Below, piece by piece: positions 33,829-42,725 of a stretch of 58,849 bases of DNA (its first letter is position 1; the number at the start of each line of letters is the position of its first letter). The stretch is from an uncultured Clostridia bacterium (GTDB lineage: Bacteria > Bacillota > Clostridia > Oscillospirales > Ruminococcaceae), in the NCBI GenBank assembly GCA_946545645.1, contig CAMNNQ010000122.1, positions 1 through 58,849 of the forward strand, in the 5' to 3' direction. The translations under genes were made by a program, and so were the position numbers. The notes below the pieces were generated by a model. That model saw only the letters and a program-made list of their open reading frames with translations. It was not told where the DNA came from and made no database searches.

Positions 33829-36624
33829 TCATTCCACCGATTTCAGGGATTCGACCATATCTATCCTTTTCAGCTTGAAATGCAGAGCGACATTGACAAG
33901 GGCGGCAAACACCATCGTCAGCGCAACTCCTATGACCATAGCCCACCATACCAGCCCGCGGTCGAACATGACTATATCGACCTCGCTGGTTATGACGACA
34001 AAATAATGCAGTATCTTCCCGACTCCGAGCCCCAGCAGTATGCCGATCAAAGAGCTGATTATATTCTCCCTGTAGATATAAGCTGAAGTCTCGCCGTCAA
34101 AAAAGCCCAGCACCTTTATGGTCGCCAGCTCCCTGACTCTTTCGGTAATATTGATGTTAGAGAGATTGTAAAGCACTATGACAGCCAGCATCCCCGCGCA
34201 GACTATCAGCAGGATGACTATCTTATCCAGGCTGTCAACGGAATTCAGGAAATTCCTGCCCGAATCCGAACTGAGGCTGACTCCGAGGAACTGTTCGTCC
34301 TTTATCAGATCCTCCTTGAAGGCTATACTGTCCGCTCCGTCGGAAAACTTGACAAAGGCCGTCTTATAGACAGGCTCGCTGCCGTAGAGCTCACTGTAAT
34401 AGCTCTTTGGGATATAGATATAATGCAGAGCGTAGTTCTTTACTACCGCGCCGACGGTGATCTCTCTGTCTTCCAGGCCGACAGGGCTGATCTTTATCTT
34501 ATCCCCGGCAGATACATCCAGCAACAGAGCCAGCTTCTCGGTCAGGACAGCGCTGCTGCCCGCGATCTCAGCGATACCGCTGCCGTCAACATTCTCAAGC
34601 TCGACATATTCGGAAAAGAGCTCAGAGTCCTCCGGGATAACTAAGCTGACAGACTGCATCTGGCCGTTGGCTTTGGCTTCGGTAGTTATCTGCGAGAAGA
34701 TCCCGGCGCTCTTTACATTGCTGTATCCCCGCAGAGTATCCATGGCGGCATAGGCGGCCTTATTGTCGGCAGCGTTTGTCAGTACAGTCGCATCATAATG
34801 GCAGACTTCTCCGAACTGCTTGTCAATTATGGCTTTGATCGAATGCTTCAATCCGAAGCCGGTGATTATCAGCGCGGTGCATCCCGCGACTCCGGCGACA
34901 GTCATAAAGAATCTCTTTTTGTATCTCAGAAGGTTCCTGACAGTGACCTTCATCAGAAAGCTCAGCCTGCTCCAAATAAATCCGACTCTCTCCAGCAGGA
35001 CTCTCCGTCCCTTTGCGGGCGGCCGCGGCCTCATTAGCTGAGAGGGTGCAGAGCGCAGTGTCCTGAGGCTGGCGTAGGCAACAGCCGAGCCGGTGCAGAC
35101 CAGCGCCGCCGCCATGCAGAGTATCATATACAGCGGGCGGAAGGGAGTTATTATCTCCGGGATATTATACATGATCTTGTAGCTGTCGTAGATTATCGAA
35201 GGGAAGATCTGCAAACCGATGACAGTACCGATAACGCTCCCCGCTATCGCGGCGATAAAGGCATAGATCAGGTATTTCGACATTATCCTGCCGACAGAAT
35301 AACCCAGCGCCTTATAAGTGCCGATCTGAGTTCTCTGCTCGTCGATCATCCTCGTCATGGTGGTAAGTGTGACCAGCGCGACGATCAGCAGGAAAAACGC
35401 CGGGAACACCTTGGCGATAGCGTCTATCTTTTCCGCATCTCCCTTAAAAGAGGCGTAATCTGTCCAGGAAAAGCGGTCGTTCTCATAGTATTTGATCTCG
35501 AAGCCCTCAGCCAGCTCCGCCTCGGACTCCGCCAGAGCCGTTTCGTTCCTCTCGATCTCCTTCAGATACTCTTCCTTTACGGAGCTGTCTCCGGCTTTTT
35601 CTGCCTCTGCGAGCCTGCGGAGCTTTTCCATCTGCTCCTCGCCCTTGAGTATCTGCGACCGCAACAGCATAGCCTGTATGCCCTGCTTGTTGGCTAAGCC
35701 GTCGTATCGTTTCTGAGCCTCCGCCAGCTTTTTCTCGTTGGCCTCCAGCTCTTCCCCCAGCTTCTCGGCCGGAAGCTCAATATAGGTCCTGAAAGAATCA
35801 AGCTGCTCTCTGCCTCTTCTGAGCTTTTCCTCTGCGGCGGCCTTCATCTCGTCATAGCGCTGATCGACGCTGTTTTTGAAAGCCTCAACAGCCGGAGCTT
35901 TCAGCTCACTGACCTTCTCCTTGTATTCGTCAGAGAAAGGGTCAAGGCCTTCGAGCCCATCGAAGCGCACGAACAGCTCGCTGTAATAATCCAGCGAGAA
36001 ATCCTCCTCCCGGACCATCATATAGGACAGCACCTCACCGTTGCCGATATTGGTGGCATCCCGCTGATAGCCGATATACATGGGAGAGGTGACTATCCCG
36101 ACGATCTTGAAGGTGTCGGTACGGAAGATCTCGTTTATGCTCTGATCCTCGTAGGGAGAGGTAAGTGTCAGCTCGTTGCCGATCCTGAAAGTGGAGGGCG
36201 ACGATAGCTTGACCTCGACGACACACTCTCCGCTCTTCTCCGGCAGCCTTCCCTCCAGCAGGACGACAGTGTTCATGCTCCCCTTCATCTCGTTGGGGAC
36301 AGACATGACTTTCAGAACACAGTTCTGATTGTTGTATCTGTAAAAAACATCCTTGGAATAGCCGGGTATGGCTGCGGAGACATTTTCGGCCTTTCTTACA
36401 GCCGAGACATTCTCCGAGCGTATGCCGATATTTGACATGAGCCTCAGATCCATAAGGCTCTGCTCGTCAAAGTATTTGTAAGCGGAGTCGATCATATCAG
36501 GCATCGTCGCCTTTATCCCCGAAAAGAAGCCGCAGCCCAGTGCGATTATGGCAAATATGGATATGAAACGCCCGAAAGAGCGCTTTATCTCACGGAAGGT
36601 ATCTTTCAATATCGCACTTTTCAT
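33829..36624 (-). CDS. FtsX-type ABC transporter permease
   Basis: The 931-aa protein has an N-terminal membrane segment (about 17-38), a large outer domain with a long coiled coil (about 240-390, rich in Glu/Lys/Leu heptads), three membrane segments (about 405-510), a further one near 575, a second outer domain, and C-terminal membrane segments. This is the double-FtsX (MacB-like) permease layout used in lipoprotein or peptide handling. No ATP-binding subunit is encoded beside it. It follows the aminotransferase gene by 47 bp. Confidence 0.92.
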   Translation of the reverse strand: MKSAILKDTFREIKRSFGRFISIFAIIALGCGFFSGIKATMPDMIDSAYKYFDEQSLMDLRLMSNIGIRSENVSAVRKAENVSAAIPGYSKDVFYRYNNQNCVLKVMSVPNEMKGSMNTVVLLEGRLPEKSGECVVEVKLSSPSTFRIGNELTLTSPYEDQSINEIFRTDTFKIVGIVTSPMYIGYQRDATNIGNGEVLSYMMVREEDFSLDYYSELFVRFDGLEGLDPFSDEYKEKVSELKAPAVEAFKNSVDQRYDEMKAAAEEKLRRGREQLDSFRTYIELPAEKLGEELEANEKKLAEAQKRYDGLANKQGIQAMLLRSQILKGEEQMEKLRRLAEAEKAGDSSVKEEYLKEIERNETALAESEAELAEGFEIKYYENDRFSWTDYASFKGDAEKIDAIAKVFPAFFLLIVALVTLTTMTRMIDEQRTQIGTYKALGYSVGRIMSKYLIYAFIAAIAGSVIGTVIGLQIFPSIIYDSYKIMYNIPEIITPFRPLYMILCMAAALVCTGSAVAYASLRTLRSAPSQLMRPRPPAKGRRVLLERVGFIWSRLSFLMKVTVRNLLRYKKRFFMTVAGVAGCTALIITGFGLKHSIKAIIDKQFGEVCHYDATVLTNAADNKAAYAAMDTLRGYSNVKSAGIFSQITTEAKANGQMQSVSLVIPEDSELFSEYVELENVDGSGIAEIAGSSAVLTEKLALLLDVSAGDKIKISPVGLEDREITVGAVVKNYALHYIYIPKSYYSELYGSEPVYKTAFVKFSDGADSIAFKEDLIKDEQFLGVSLSSDSGRNFLNSVDSLDKIVILLIVCAGMLAVIVLYNLSNINITERVRELATIKVLGFFDGETSAYIYRENIISSLIGILLGLGVGKILHYFVVITSEVDIVMFDRGLVWWAMVIGVALTMVFAALVNVALHFKLKRIDMVESLKSVE

Positions 36625-36671
36625 AGGCTGCTTCCTCTAATCCCCCGCTCAGTCAAGAGTCTCCCGGCGGG

Positions 36672-37874
36672 TCAGTCTCCGAACATTTCCTTTGAGAGCT
36701 TTCCGAGAATCTCGATGCCCCTGACGATCTTCTCGTCCGTCGGGGTCGAGAAATTGAGCCTGAACGAGCGGCACTCGTCTGTGTCCTTGATGGAGAAGGC
36801 CGAGCCCGGAACGATGGCTACCTTATAGTCTCTTACAGCTACTGTGCAGAAGTCTATCATCTGCTTTGTGGAAACTCCCTCCGGGAGAGTGCACCAGATG
36901 AACAGACCGCCCTGCGGCTTGGTATATGTTATCTTCGAGGAGAAATTCTTTTCGATCTCGGAGAGCATAAGGCCTGTCTTGTGCTCATATACTCTGCGGA
37001 GCTTTCTAAGATGCTCATCGAGATCGTATTTCTTCAGGAAACGGTAGCAGAGCATCTGCGACCACATAGTAGTATGTACGTCAGCGACCTGCTTGCAGAC
37101 AACTATCTTCTGGATGATATCCTTGTGTGCGCAGACATATCCGACTCTGATCCCGGGAGAGAGGATCTTCGAGAATGTCCCGGAATAAATGACTCTTCCC
37201 TCAGTGTCGTATTCCTTGATGCACTCGATATTCTCACCGGCGAAGCGAAGGTCTCCGTAGGGATTGTCCTCAAGGATAACAGCGCCGTACTTCCCGCAGA
37301 GGTCAAAAGCCTGCTTTCTCTTCTCTCTCGACATGGTGTTGCCTGTCGGGTTCTGGAAATTGGGGATAAGGTATACCAGCTTGACGCCGCCTGCCTTGAG
37401 CTTTTCCTCCAGCTCAGCGATATTTATGCCGTCCTCCTCAAGAGTTACTCCCTGGAGATCGACATGGTAGGATTTGAAAGCGTTGAGGGAGCCGATGAAG
37501 CAGGGGTTCTCGACGATCAGGGTATCGCCCTCGTTGCAGAGCACCTTTGCGGAGAGCTCGTTGGCCTGCTGAGCGCCGCTGGTGATGACAACATCATCAT
37601 ACTCCGGGTTAAAGATACCGCGCTTCTGAAGTATCTTCTTGACTTCGTCGCGCAGAGGGGTGTAGCCCTCGGTGACACCGTACTGGAAGGCAATACCGGG
37701 CTCTTCCTCGAGTATCTGCTTTGAGAGCTCCTCCAGTTCCTTTGCAGGCAGAGCCTCGGGTGCCGGAGAGCCGGCTGCCAGCGAGATGACCTCAGGGTCA
37801 GCCGAATATTTGAGTATCTCTCTTATCTGCGAAGCCTGAAGATAAGCGACTTTTTCGGAAAATTTGAATTGCAT
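36672..37874 (-). CDS. PLP-dependent aminotransferase, class I/II
   Basis: The 400-aa protein is a fold-type I aminotransferase of the AAT/2-aminoadipate (MocR-enzyme-like) group. Motifs: AAGSPAPEALP, YLIPNFQNPTGNTMS with the phosphate-contacting region, and SGTFSKILSPGIRVGY with Lys236 as the probable PLP lysine. Start ATG 37874 follows AAAGGAAG; 96 further upstream codons run through the promoter and the tandem repeat and are rejected. Substrate is not known. Confidence 0.93.
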   Translation of the reverse strand: MQFKFSEKVAYLQASQIREILKYSADPEVISLAAGSPAPEALPAKELEELSKQILEEEPGIAFQYGVTEGYTPLRDEVKKILQKRGIFNPEYDDVVITSGAQQANELSAKVLCNEGDTLIVENPCFIGSLNAFKSYHVDLQGVTLEEDGINIAELEEKLKAGGVKLVYLIPNFQNPTGNTMSREKRKQAFDLCGKYGAVILEDNPYGDLRFAGENIECIKEYDTEGRVIYSGTFSKILSPGIRVGYVCAHKDIIQKIVVCKQVADVHTTMWSQMLCYRFLKKYDLDEHLRKLRRVYEHKTGLMLSEIEKNFSSKITYTKPQGGLFIWCTLPEGVSTKQMIDFCTVAVRDYKVAIVPGSAFSIKDTDECRSFRLNFSTPTDEKIVRGIEILGKLSKEMFGD

Positions 37875-37911
37875 GGTTATACTTCCTTTCAAAATAATAT
37901 CTAACCTATTT

Positions 37912-37940
37912 ATTATATCACATATTCCGGAAAAAGTAAA
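37912..37940 (-). promoter_or_regulatory. Promoter of the aminotransferase operon
   Basis: Minus strand TTTACT (37940-37935), 17-base spacer, TATAAT (37917-37912). The -35 overlaps the first 3 bases of the 51-bp repeat array. Confidence 0.75.
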
Positions 37941-38062
37941 GATACCGGGCACAAAAAGCTGTTTCCTGCTCCTGCTTTCCGCGAAGGAAAAGATACCGGG
38001 CACAAAAAGCTGTTTCCTGCTCCTGCTTTCCGCGAAGGAAAAAAACGGGCACAAAAAGCTGT
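37938..38062. repeat. 51-bp tandem repeat, about 2.4 copies
   Basis: Two perfect or near-perfect 51-bp copies (from 37938 and 37989) with core GATACCGGGCACAAAAAGC and TTTCCTGCTCCTGC, then a third copy truncated after GGGCACAAAAAGCTGTT (about 38046-38062). It sits directly upstream of the aminotransferase promoter. 38063-38237, up to spoVB, shows nothing else clear apart from a TATAAT near 38212. Confidence 0.9.
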
Positions 38063-38237
38063 TCCATGTTGAGGCGGTTCTTTCCTGATACAGCCCTTTG
38101 CGGCGGCCGGCACCAACATGATCATACACCCTCCGAAGGACTAATTCGCGCTCCGGGCTCATAAACTGTCTCAGAGGCTCTCCGCCATTTCATTATTGGC
38201 GGCAAAGCGCTAATATAATCAGACTCGGAGGCGCAGT

Positions 38238-39929
38238 ATGAAAAAACAGAGCTTTTTGAAGGGCTCCGCTATCCTGCTGGGGATGGTGCTGCTGACCAAG
38301 GCTATCGGCCTTGCCTATAAGATACCGCTGACTCGTATCCTCGGCGGCAGCGGTATGGCCTATTATTCCGGCGCTTTCGCCGTGTGTACTCCCCTGCTTG
38401 CCGCAGCAGTATCAGGGATAACCACTGCCGTCGCAAGGCTAACCGCCGAGAGCTTCGCACTGGGAAGATATGCCAACGCCCGGAAGATCAGGCGCTGCGC
38501 ATTGCTTGTCTATTCTCTTGAAGGCCTCACAGCAGCAGTTGTGCTTTCAGCCGCATCCCTGCCGCTGGCAGAGAGCTTCCTCCATGACTCCCGCGCCGTC
38601 TGGACTGTCCTCGCGCTGGCACCAGCTATCGTATTCTCGGCGCTGCTGAACGCAGAGCGGGGCTATTACGAAGGGCTGAGAAATATGCTCCCCACAGCCC
38701 GCTCGGAGATACTTGAGACAGTGATCCGCGCAGCACTGGGGCTCGCCGGCGCTGTATCTGTACTGAAATATGCCGAAAGCTCCTTTAAAAGCTCCCACGG
38801 CGCCTTCGGCTGCTTCTTTCCGACCTCAGACGATGCCAGAGCCGCCGCACTGCCTATCGCTGCGGCGGCAGCCATATTCGCAAGCTCCGCAGCGACAGCC
38901 TGCGCTTTTCTCTATACCGTCATCTCAGGAAGACGCTGCGGCGACGGGATGACCAAAGCCATGCTCCGCTCCGACCCTGTCACCGACCAGTCATCCCGCA
39001 TAATGAAGCAGCTTTTCTCTTTCTCCCTGCCTATTGCCGGAGCGGCCGTTATCACGACTCTGACCTCCACCATCGACCTGCTGACCGTCAGCCGTGGGAT
39101 AAGCCGTGCCATAGCAGCAGGTATGCCCGCAGCCGCCGATCTCCCCGCTGACCGCCTACCGGATTTCATGTACGGCTCCTATACCGGGCTGGCACTGATG
39201 GTGACCTCTCTTGTCCCGACCTTTACCGCCATGTTCGGCAAGACCTCCTCCGCCCCACTGACCGAAGCTCTCTCAAAGCGGGACCAGAAAGCGCTGTCCG
39301 CACAGGTCTCCCGGCTGCTGAGCATTACGGCGCTGACTGCCTTTCCCTGCGGAGCTGCGGCAGCAGTGATGCCGAAAGAGCTGCTTTCCTTTCTTTTCTC
39401 CGGCAGGACGAACGAGATCGAGGCCGCCTCAGCGCCTATGGGTATACTTGCCTTTGCCTGCATCTTCTCGGCCTTCTCCCTTCCCTGCCTGACAGCCCTG
39501 CAAACTCTCGGCTGCAAGGCAGCTCCGATAGTCCTGATGCTTCTCGGAGGCGGGGTGAAGCTCGCTCTGAACCTTCTGCTCATCCCCCGGCCGGAGCTGG
39601 GTCTCAAAGGCGCGGCTCTGGCGACTCTTATGTCTCAGGGAATTATCTGTATCTCCGCCGCCGCTCTGCTCCTCCGCAGGACGAAAACCTCCCTGCGCCC
39701 GGGAAAAACTGTCTTTCCCCCCCTTTTCGCCGCTTTTCTGTCTGCCTCAGCCGCAAGGCTCGTTACCGACCGCTGCCGCGCTCTGACAGCACCGGACAGC
39801 CGTTTTGCCTGCGCCGCAGGGCTCTGCTGCTGCGCCGCCGTATACCTCACAGCTCTCTGGATGATGGATATGATCCCCAAAAGCTCTGTCCGCGCATATT
39901 TTTCAAAAAAATTTGGCAAAACCTATTGA
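38238..39929 (+). CDS. spoVB: SpoVB-family lipid-linked oligosaccharide flippase
   Basis: The 563-aa protein has about 14 membrane segments and belongs to the MOP exporter superfamily, SpoVB/YabM branch (KGSAILLGMVLLTKAIGLAYKIPLTRILG at the start). Such proteins move lipid-linked cell-wall precursors; SpoVB acts in spore cortex formation. CGGAGG precedes the ATG. The next genes, mazG and rqcP, match the yabM-yabN-yabO order of Bacillus. Confidence 0.9.
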   Translation: MKKQSFLKGSAILLGMVLLTKAIGLAYKIPLTRILGGSGMAYYSGAFAVCTPLLAAAVSGITTAVARLTAESFALGRYANARKIRRCALLVYSLEGLTAAVVLSAASLPLAESFLHDSRAVWTVLALAPAIVFSALLNAERGYYEGLRNMLPTARSEILETVIRAALGLAGAVSVLKYAESSFKSSHGAFGCFFPTSDDARAAALPIAAAAAIFASSAATACAFLYTVISGRRCGDGMTKAMLRSDPVTDQSSRIMKQLFSFSLPIAGAAVITTLTSTIDLLTVSRGISRAIAAGMPAAADLPADRLPDFMYGSYTGLALMVTSLVPTFTAMFGKTSSAPLTEALSKRDQKALSAQVSRLLSITALTAFPCGAAAAVMPKELLSFLFSGRTNEIEAASAPMGILAFACIFSAFSLPCLTALQTLGCKAAPIVLMLLGGGVKLALNLLLIPRPELGLKGAALATLMSQGIICISAAALLLRRTKTSLRPGKTVFPPLFAAFLSASAARLVTDRCRALTAPDSRFACAAGLCCCAAVYLTALWMMDMIPKSSVRAYFSKKFGKTY

Positions 39930-39954
39930 ATTTTTCCGTAATATGGGTTATTAT
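39926..39954 (+). promoter_or_regulatory. Promoter in front of mazG
   Basis: TTGAAT (39926-39931), 17-base spacer, TATTAT (39949-39954). Predicted transcript start (about 39961) is within 2 bases of the annotated mazG ATG. Confidence 0.55.
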
Positions 39955-39962
39955 ATATTAAG

Positions 39963-40772
39963 ATGACCTCTAGGGTCCAGTCTTCGTCTTTGAAGGGATA
40001 TGATGACTTGCAGGAGCTTATAAAGGAACTGCTGAAAAAAGAAAGCTACAATGTCTACGATCTCGCTGAGATAGTCAGGATACTCCGCAGCGAGAACGGC
40101 TGCCCCTGGGATAAAGTCCAGACCCACCAGAGCATCCGTAAGGACTTTCTCGAAGAGGTCTATGAGGTGCTGGAAGCCATAGATAAGGACAGCAGCGAGA
40201 TGCTCCGCGAGGAGCTGGGAGACGTTCTCCTTCAGGTAGTCTTTCACTGCCGCATCGAAGAGGAGAAACAAGCCTTCGATCTCGATGCCGTAGCAGACGA
40301 GGTCTGCAAAAAGCTGATAATCAGACACCCCCACGTTTTCGGCAACGTGGAGGCCGATACAGTCGATAAGGTCCTCACCAACTGGGACGCTATCAAAAAA
40401 CAGGAAAAAGGCCAGGAGACCTATTCCGACACCCTTAAAAGCGTGCCGAAGGTGTTCCCCTCGCTGATGAGAGCCCAGAAGCTGACAAAAAGAGCCTCCC
40501 GTGCGGGAGCATCCCTCTCAGATAAACAGCAGGTCATCTCGATGATAAAAGACAGGCTCTGCACTATCGAAAATGAGGAAAATGTCTCTTCGGAGGATCT
40601 CGGCAATATGCTCCTGCTCTGTGCAGAGCTGGCAAGACAGACCGATAACGACGCAGAAGAAGCTCTCGCCTATGAATGCGACCGCTTCACAGAACGCTTT
40701 GAGGCTCTCGAGGCCTCCGGCAGCCCCCTCTCTGAGGGAGCTCAGGGATTATTCAAGCCGTATAATGAATGA
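39963..40772 (+). CDS. mazG: Nucleoside triphosphate pyrophosphohydrolase MazG
   Basis: The 269-aa protein hydrolyses (d)NTPs to monophosphates. Family motifs: LRSENGCPWDKVQTHQSI, DFLEEVYEVLEAID and LREELGDVLLQVVFH, giving the ExxE...ExxD metal site. It has an N-terminal extension of about 35 residues before the CPWD motif. Start is uncertain: the ATG at 39963 has no ribosome site and would give a nearly leaderless messenger; TTG at 40008 has AAGGGA upstream. It corresponds to Bacillus yabN. Confidence 0.93.
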   Translation: MTSRVQSSSLKGYDDLQELIKELLKKESYNVYDLAEIVRILRSENGCPWDKVQTHQSIRKDFLEEVYEVLEAIDKDSSEMLREELGDVLLQVVFHCRIEEEKQAFDLDAVADEVCKKLIIRHPHVFGNVEADTVDKVLTNWDAIKKQEKGQETYSDTLKSVPKVFPSLMRAQKLTKRASRAGASLSDKQQVISMIKDRLCTIENEENVSSEDLGNMLLLCAELARQTDNDAEEALAYECDRFTERFEALEASGSPLSEGAQGLFKPYNE

Positions 40773-40816
40773 GAGATCGTTCATTTGCATTATAAAAGTA
40801 TAGGGAGGTCAAAAAA

Positions 40817-41095
40817 ATGACAAAGGCAGAACTTATCAATGCTATCGCTGAGAAAGGCGGTTACAGCAGCAAGAAGGACGCTGAGAAGGCTCTTTCCGCA
40901 GTAGTCGGCGTTATCACTGACGCACTTACAGACGGCGGCAAGGTTTCCCTCGTCGGCTTCGGCACCTTTGAAGTTCGCGAGAGAGCTGCTAAGGACGCTA
41001 TCAATCCGCTTACCAAGGCTCCGATCCACGTTGATGCCAAAAAGGTACCCGCCTTCAAGGCCGGCAAGGCGCTTAAAGACGCTGTTAATAAGTAA
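40817..41095 (+). CDS. hup: DNA-binding protein HU
   Basis: The 92-aa protein is a histone-like dimer that bends and packs DNA. MTKAELINAIAEKGG, VGFGTFEVRERAAK and NPLTKAPI are family markers. AGGGAGG precedes the ATG. Codon use is highly biased, as expected for an abundant protein. It lies between mazG and rqcP. Confidence 0.97.
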   Translation: MTKAELINAIAEKGGYSSKKDAEKALSAVVGVITDALTDGGKVSLVGFGTFEVRERAAKDAINPLTKAPIHVDAKKVPAFKAGKALKDAVNK

Positions 41096-41107
41096 GCAGA
41101 AAGCTCG

Positions 41108-41130
41108 GCCCGACCGCTATAAGGTCGGGC
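41108..41130 (+). terminator. Hairpin after hup
   Basis: Eight-base stem GCCCGACC / GGTCGGGC, followed only by TTTGCTG, so likely a partial terminator allowing rqcP expression. Confidence 0.6.
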
Positions 41131-41152
41131 TTTGCTGTTCCAGGGAGGGCTT

Positions 41153-41395
41153 ATGAGACTTGATAAATACCTTAAAGTGACCCGGCTCATCAAACGCAGG
41201 ACAGTAGCCAACGAAGCCTGCGATACAGGCAGGATACTCGTTAACGACAAGGTCGCCAGAGCATCCTACGATGTCAAAGTCGGAGATATCATCCTTATCA
41301 ATATGGGGCAGAAGCCCCTGAAGGTAAAGGTGCTGAGTGTCAGCGAATATGCGACCAAGGAGAATGCCGCGGAGAACTATACTGTTATAGATTGA
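41153..41395 (+). CDS. rqcP: S4-domain ribosome quality-control protein RqcP
   Basis: The 80-aa protein is a single S4 RNA-binding domain (MRLDKYLKVTRLIKRRTVANEAC, VNDKVARASYDVKVGDII) of the Hsp15/YabO type. In Bacillus YabO (RqcP) helps RqcH add alanine tails on stalled 50S subunits. Start ATG 41153 has AGGGAGG upstream. It follows hup after a weak hairpin. The next Bacillus genes, yabP, yabQ and divIC, are absent here. Confidence 0.9.
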   Translation: MRLDKYLKVTRLIKRRTVANEACDTGRILVNDKVARASYDVKVGDIILINMGQKPLKVKVLSVSEYATKENAAENYTVID

Positions 41396-41426
41396 GCTCG
41401 CTGGCTCCCCGGCTCCGGAAGCATAC

Positions 41427-41473
41427 AAAACGGTATATCCCCCTGCCCGGGCAGGAGAGATATACCGTTTTTT
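41427..41473. terminator. Strong bidirectional terminator after rqcP and spmB
   Basis: Eleven-base stem AAAACGGTATA / TATACCGTTTT, plus tail TTTTTT; inner CCCTGCCCGGGCAGG forms a second helix. Confidence 0.85.
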
Positions 41474-41490
41474 GATTATACAGACGCCGG

Positions 41491-42006
41491 CTACCAGAAC
41501 AGCCTCACCGTCAGAGCCGAAAAAACGAACCCCGCAAGATCAGCCGTCAGCGAGGAGATGAATACCCTCGCCTCCGCTTTCAGCTGAACAGCGGAGTAGT
41601 ATACCGCGATAGTGTAAAAGGTCGTCTCCGTAGAGCCCATAAGCACGGCGGCCGCCCTTCCCGCAACACTGTCCGCCCCGACCTGCGAGAGGATATTCTC
41701 ATAGACCGCCAGCGCCCCGCTCCCGGAGACCGGCCTTATCAGCCCCAGCGGGACTATCTCCGCAGGATAGCCAGCCGCATCCAGCCCGGGTGCTATCAGC
41801 TCCGCAAAGGATGTCAGCACTCCGGAGCGGTAAAGCATGGATACCGCTGTTACCACCAGCAGCAGGGTCGGCAGCAGCTCCGCCGCAGACCGCAGACCCT
41901 CGGCGGCTCCCTTTGTGAACTCCCCTATTATATCCACTCTCTTTACCGCCGCCGTCAGGCAGATCAGAGCTGCGAATATCGGTGCTGCCAGCGTAAAGAC
42001 CTGCAT
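41491..42006 (-). CDS. spmB: Spore maturation protein B
   Basis: The 171-aa membrane protein belongs to the nucleoside-recognition (Gate) domain family; SpmB with SpmA is needed for spore core dehydration. Motifs: TKGAAEGLRSAAELLPTLL, LIRPVSGSGALAV and GSTETTFYTIAVYY. GGAGG precedes the ATG. It overlaps the end of spmA by about 43 bases. Confidence 0.94.
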   Translation of the reverse strand: MQVFTLAAPIFAALICLTAAVKRVDIIGEFTKGAAEGLRSAAELLPTLLLVVTAVSMLYRSGVLTSFAELIAPGLDAAGYPAEIVPLGLIRPVSGSGALAVYENILSQVGADSVAGRAAAVLMGSTETTFYTIAVYYSAVQLKAEARVFISSLTADLAGFVFSALTVRLFW

Positions 42007-42554
42007 TTTCCGCCTCCGTATAGAATATACACCGCCGCGAGCCCGAAGGCCAGTGCAGCAGCAGAGTTGACAAGTACCGGCAGGACACAGTCAGAAGGGG
42101 CAGCGCTGCCGGCAGAAGAACGCAGAGCTATGACTGTCGTCGGGAGGAGCTGCACTGATGCGGTATTCAGCAGTATGAACACCGCCATGCTCCGGCCGCA
42201 GGTCTTCCCCGCCGCCAGACGTTTCATAGCCTTGATACCCAGAGGTGTCGCCGCGTTGCCCATCCCAAGCAGATTTGCCGTTACGTTCATAGAGACCGCA
42301 TCCAGTGTCCCTCTGTCAGAAATGTCCGGCATAAGTATCCTGACGACAGGCCTGATTATCTGGCACACTTTGTCAACGATACAGCATTTTTCTGCTACCC
42401 TCATCATTCCTCCCCAGAATGCCATAACAGCCGCCAGGGTCATACCCAGCTCGGCAGCCTCAAAAGCCGAATCTGTCAGTGCTGAGGCCACTTCTCCGCC
42501 GTTCCCAGAGACCGCTCCATAGACTGTTGAAGCTGTCAGCATAAACGCGATCAC
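41964..42554 (-). CDS. spmA: Spore maturation protein A
   Basis: The membrane protein is SpmA, partner of SpmB in spore core dehydration. Gate-domain motifs: ALTDSAFEAAELGMTLAAVMAFWGG (first part), NVTANLLGMGNAATPLGIKAM, and FILLNTASVQLLP. Start is uncertain. I choose GTG 42554, with GGTGAGGG 10 bases upstream and the family's usual N-terminus; an earlier ATG at 42629 has no ribosome site and would add 25 residues. Confidence 0.9.
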   Translation of the reverse strand: MIAFMLTASTVYGAVSGNGGEVASALTDSAFEAAELGMTLAAVMAFWGGMMRVAEKCCIVDKVCQIIRPVVRILMPDISDRGTLDAVSMNVTANLLGMGNAATPLGIKAMKRLAAGKTCGRSMAVFILLNTASVQLLPTTVIALRSSAGSAAPSDCVLPVLVNSAAALAFGLAAVYILYGGGKCRSLRWQHRYSQL

Positions 42555-42648
42555 ATAATTCAGATCCCTCACCTCGCAGAAATTGTCACAAATTTTATTA
42601 ACAAAAAGTAAATTTTCGGGTGTCTTCATTATTATTCATTTGAATGTA

Positions 42649-42677
42649 TTGACAAAATTCAACAAAGGGAGTATAAT
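42649..42677 (+). promoter_or_regulatory. Near-consensus promoter of abrB
   Basis: TTGACA (42649-42654), 17-base spacer, TATAAT (42672-42677). It is divergent from spmA. Confidence 0.9.
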
Positions 42678-42725
42678 AAAAAACAGTAAAAAAACACTAA
42701 ATTTGTATAGAAAAGGGGATATGGC

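Noticed and set aside
37938-38062. CRISPR array
   Set aside because: The repeats are direct head-to-tail 51-bp units without spacers, and no cas gene is present.
37875-38162. N-terminal extension of the aminotransferase with repeated SFAESRSRKQLFVPG
   Set aside because: The repeated peptide is only the 51-bp DNA repeat read in an open frame; it lies upstream of the promoter.
40773-40816. Separate hup promoter
   Set aside because: TTGCAT and AT-rich bases occur but no pair of hexamers has workable spacing, so I did not list one.
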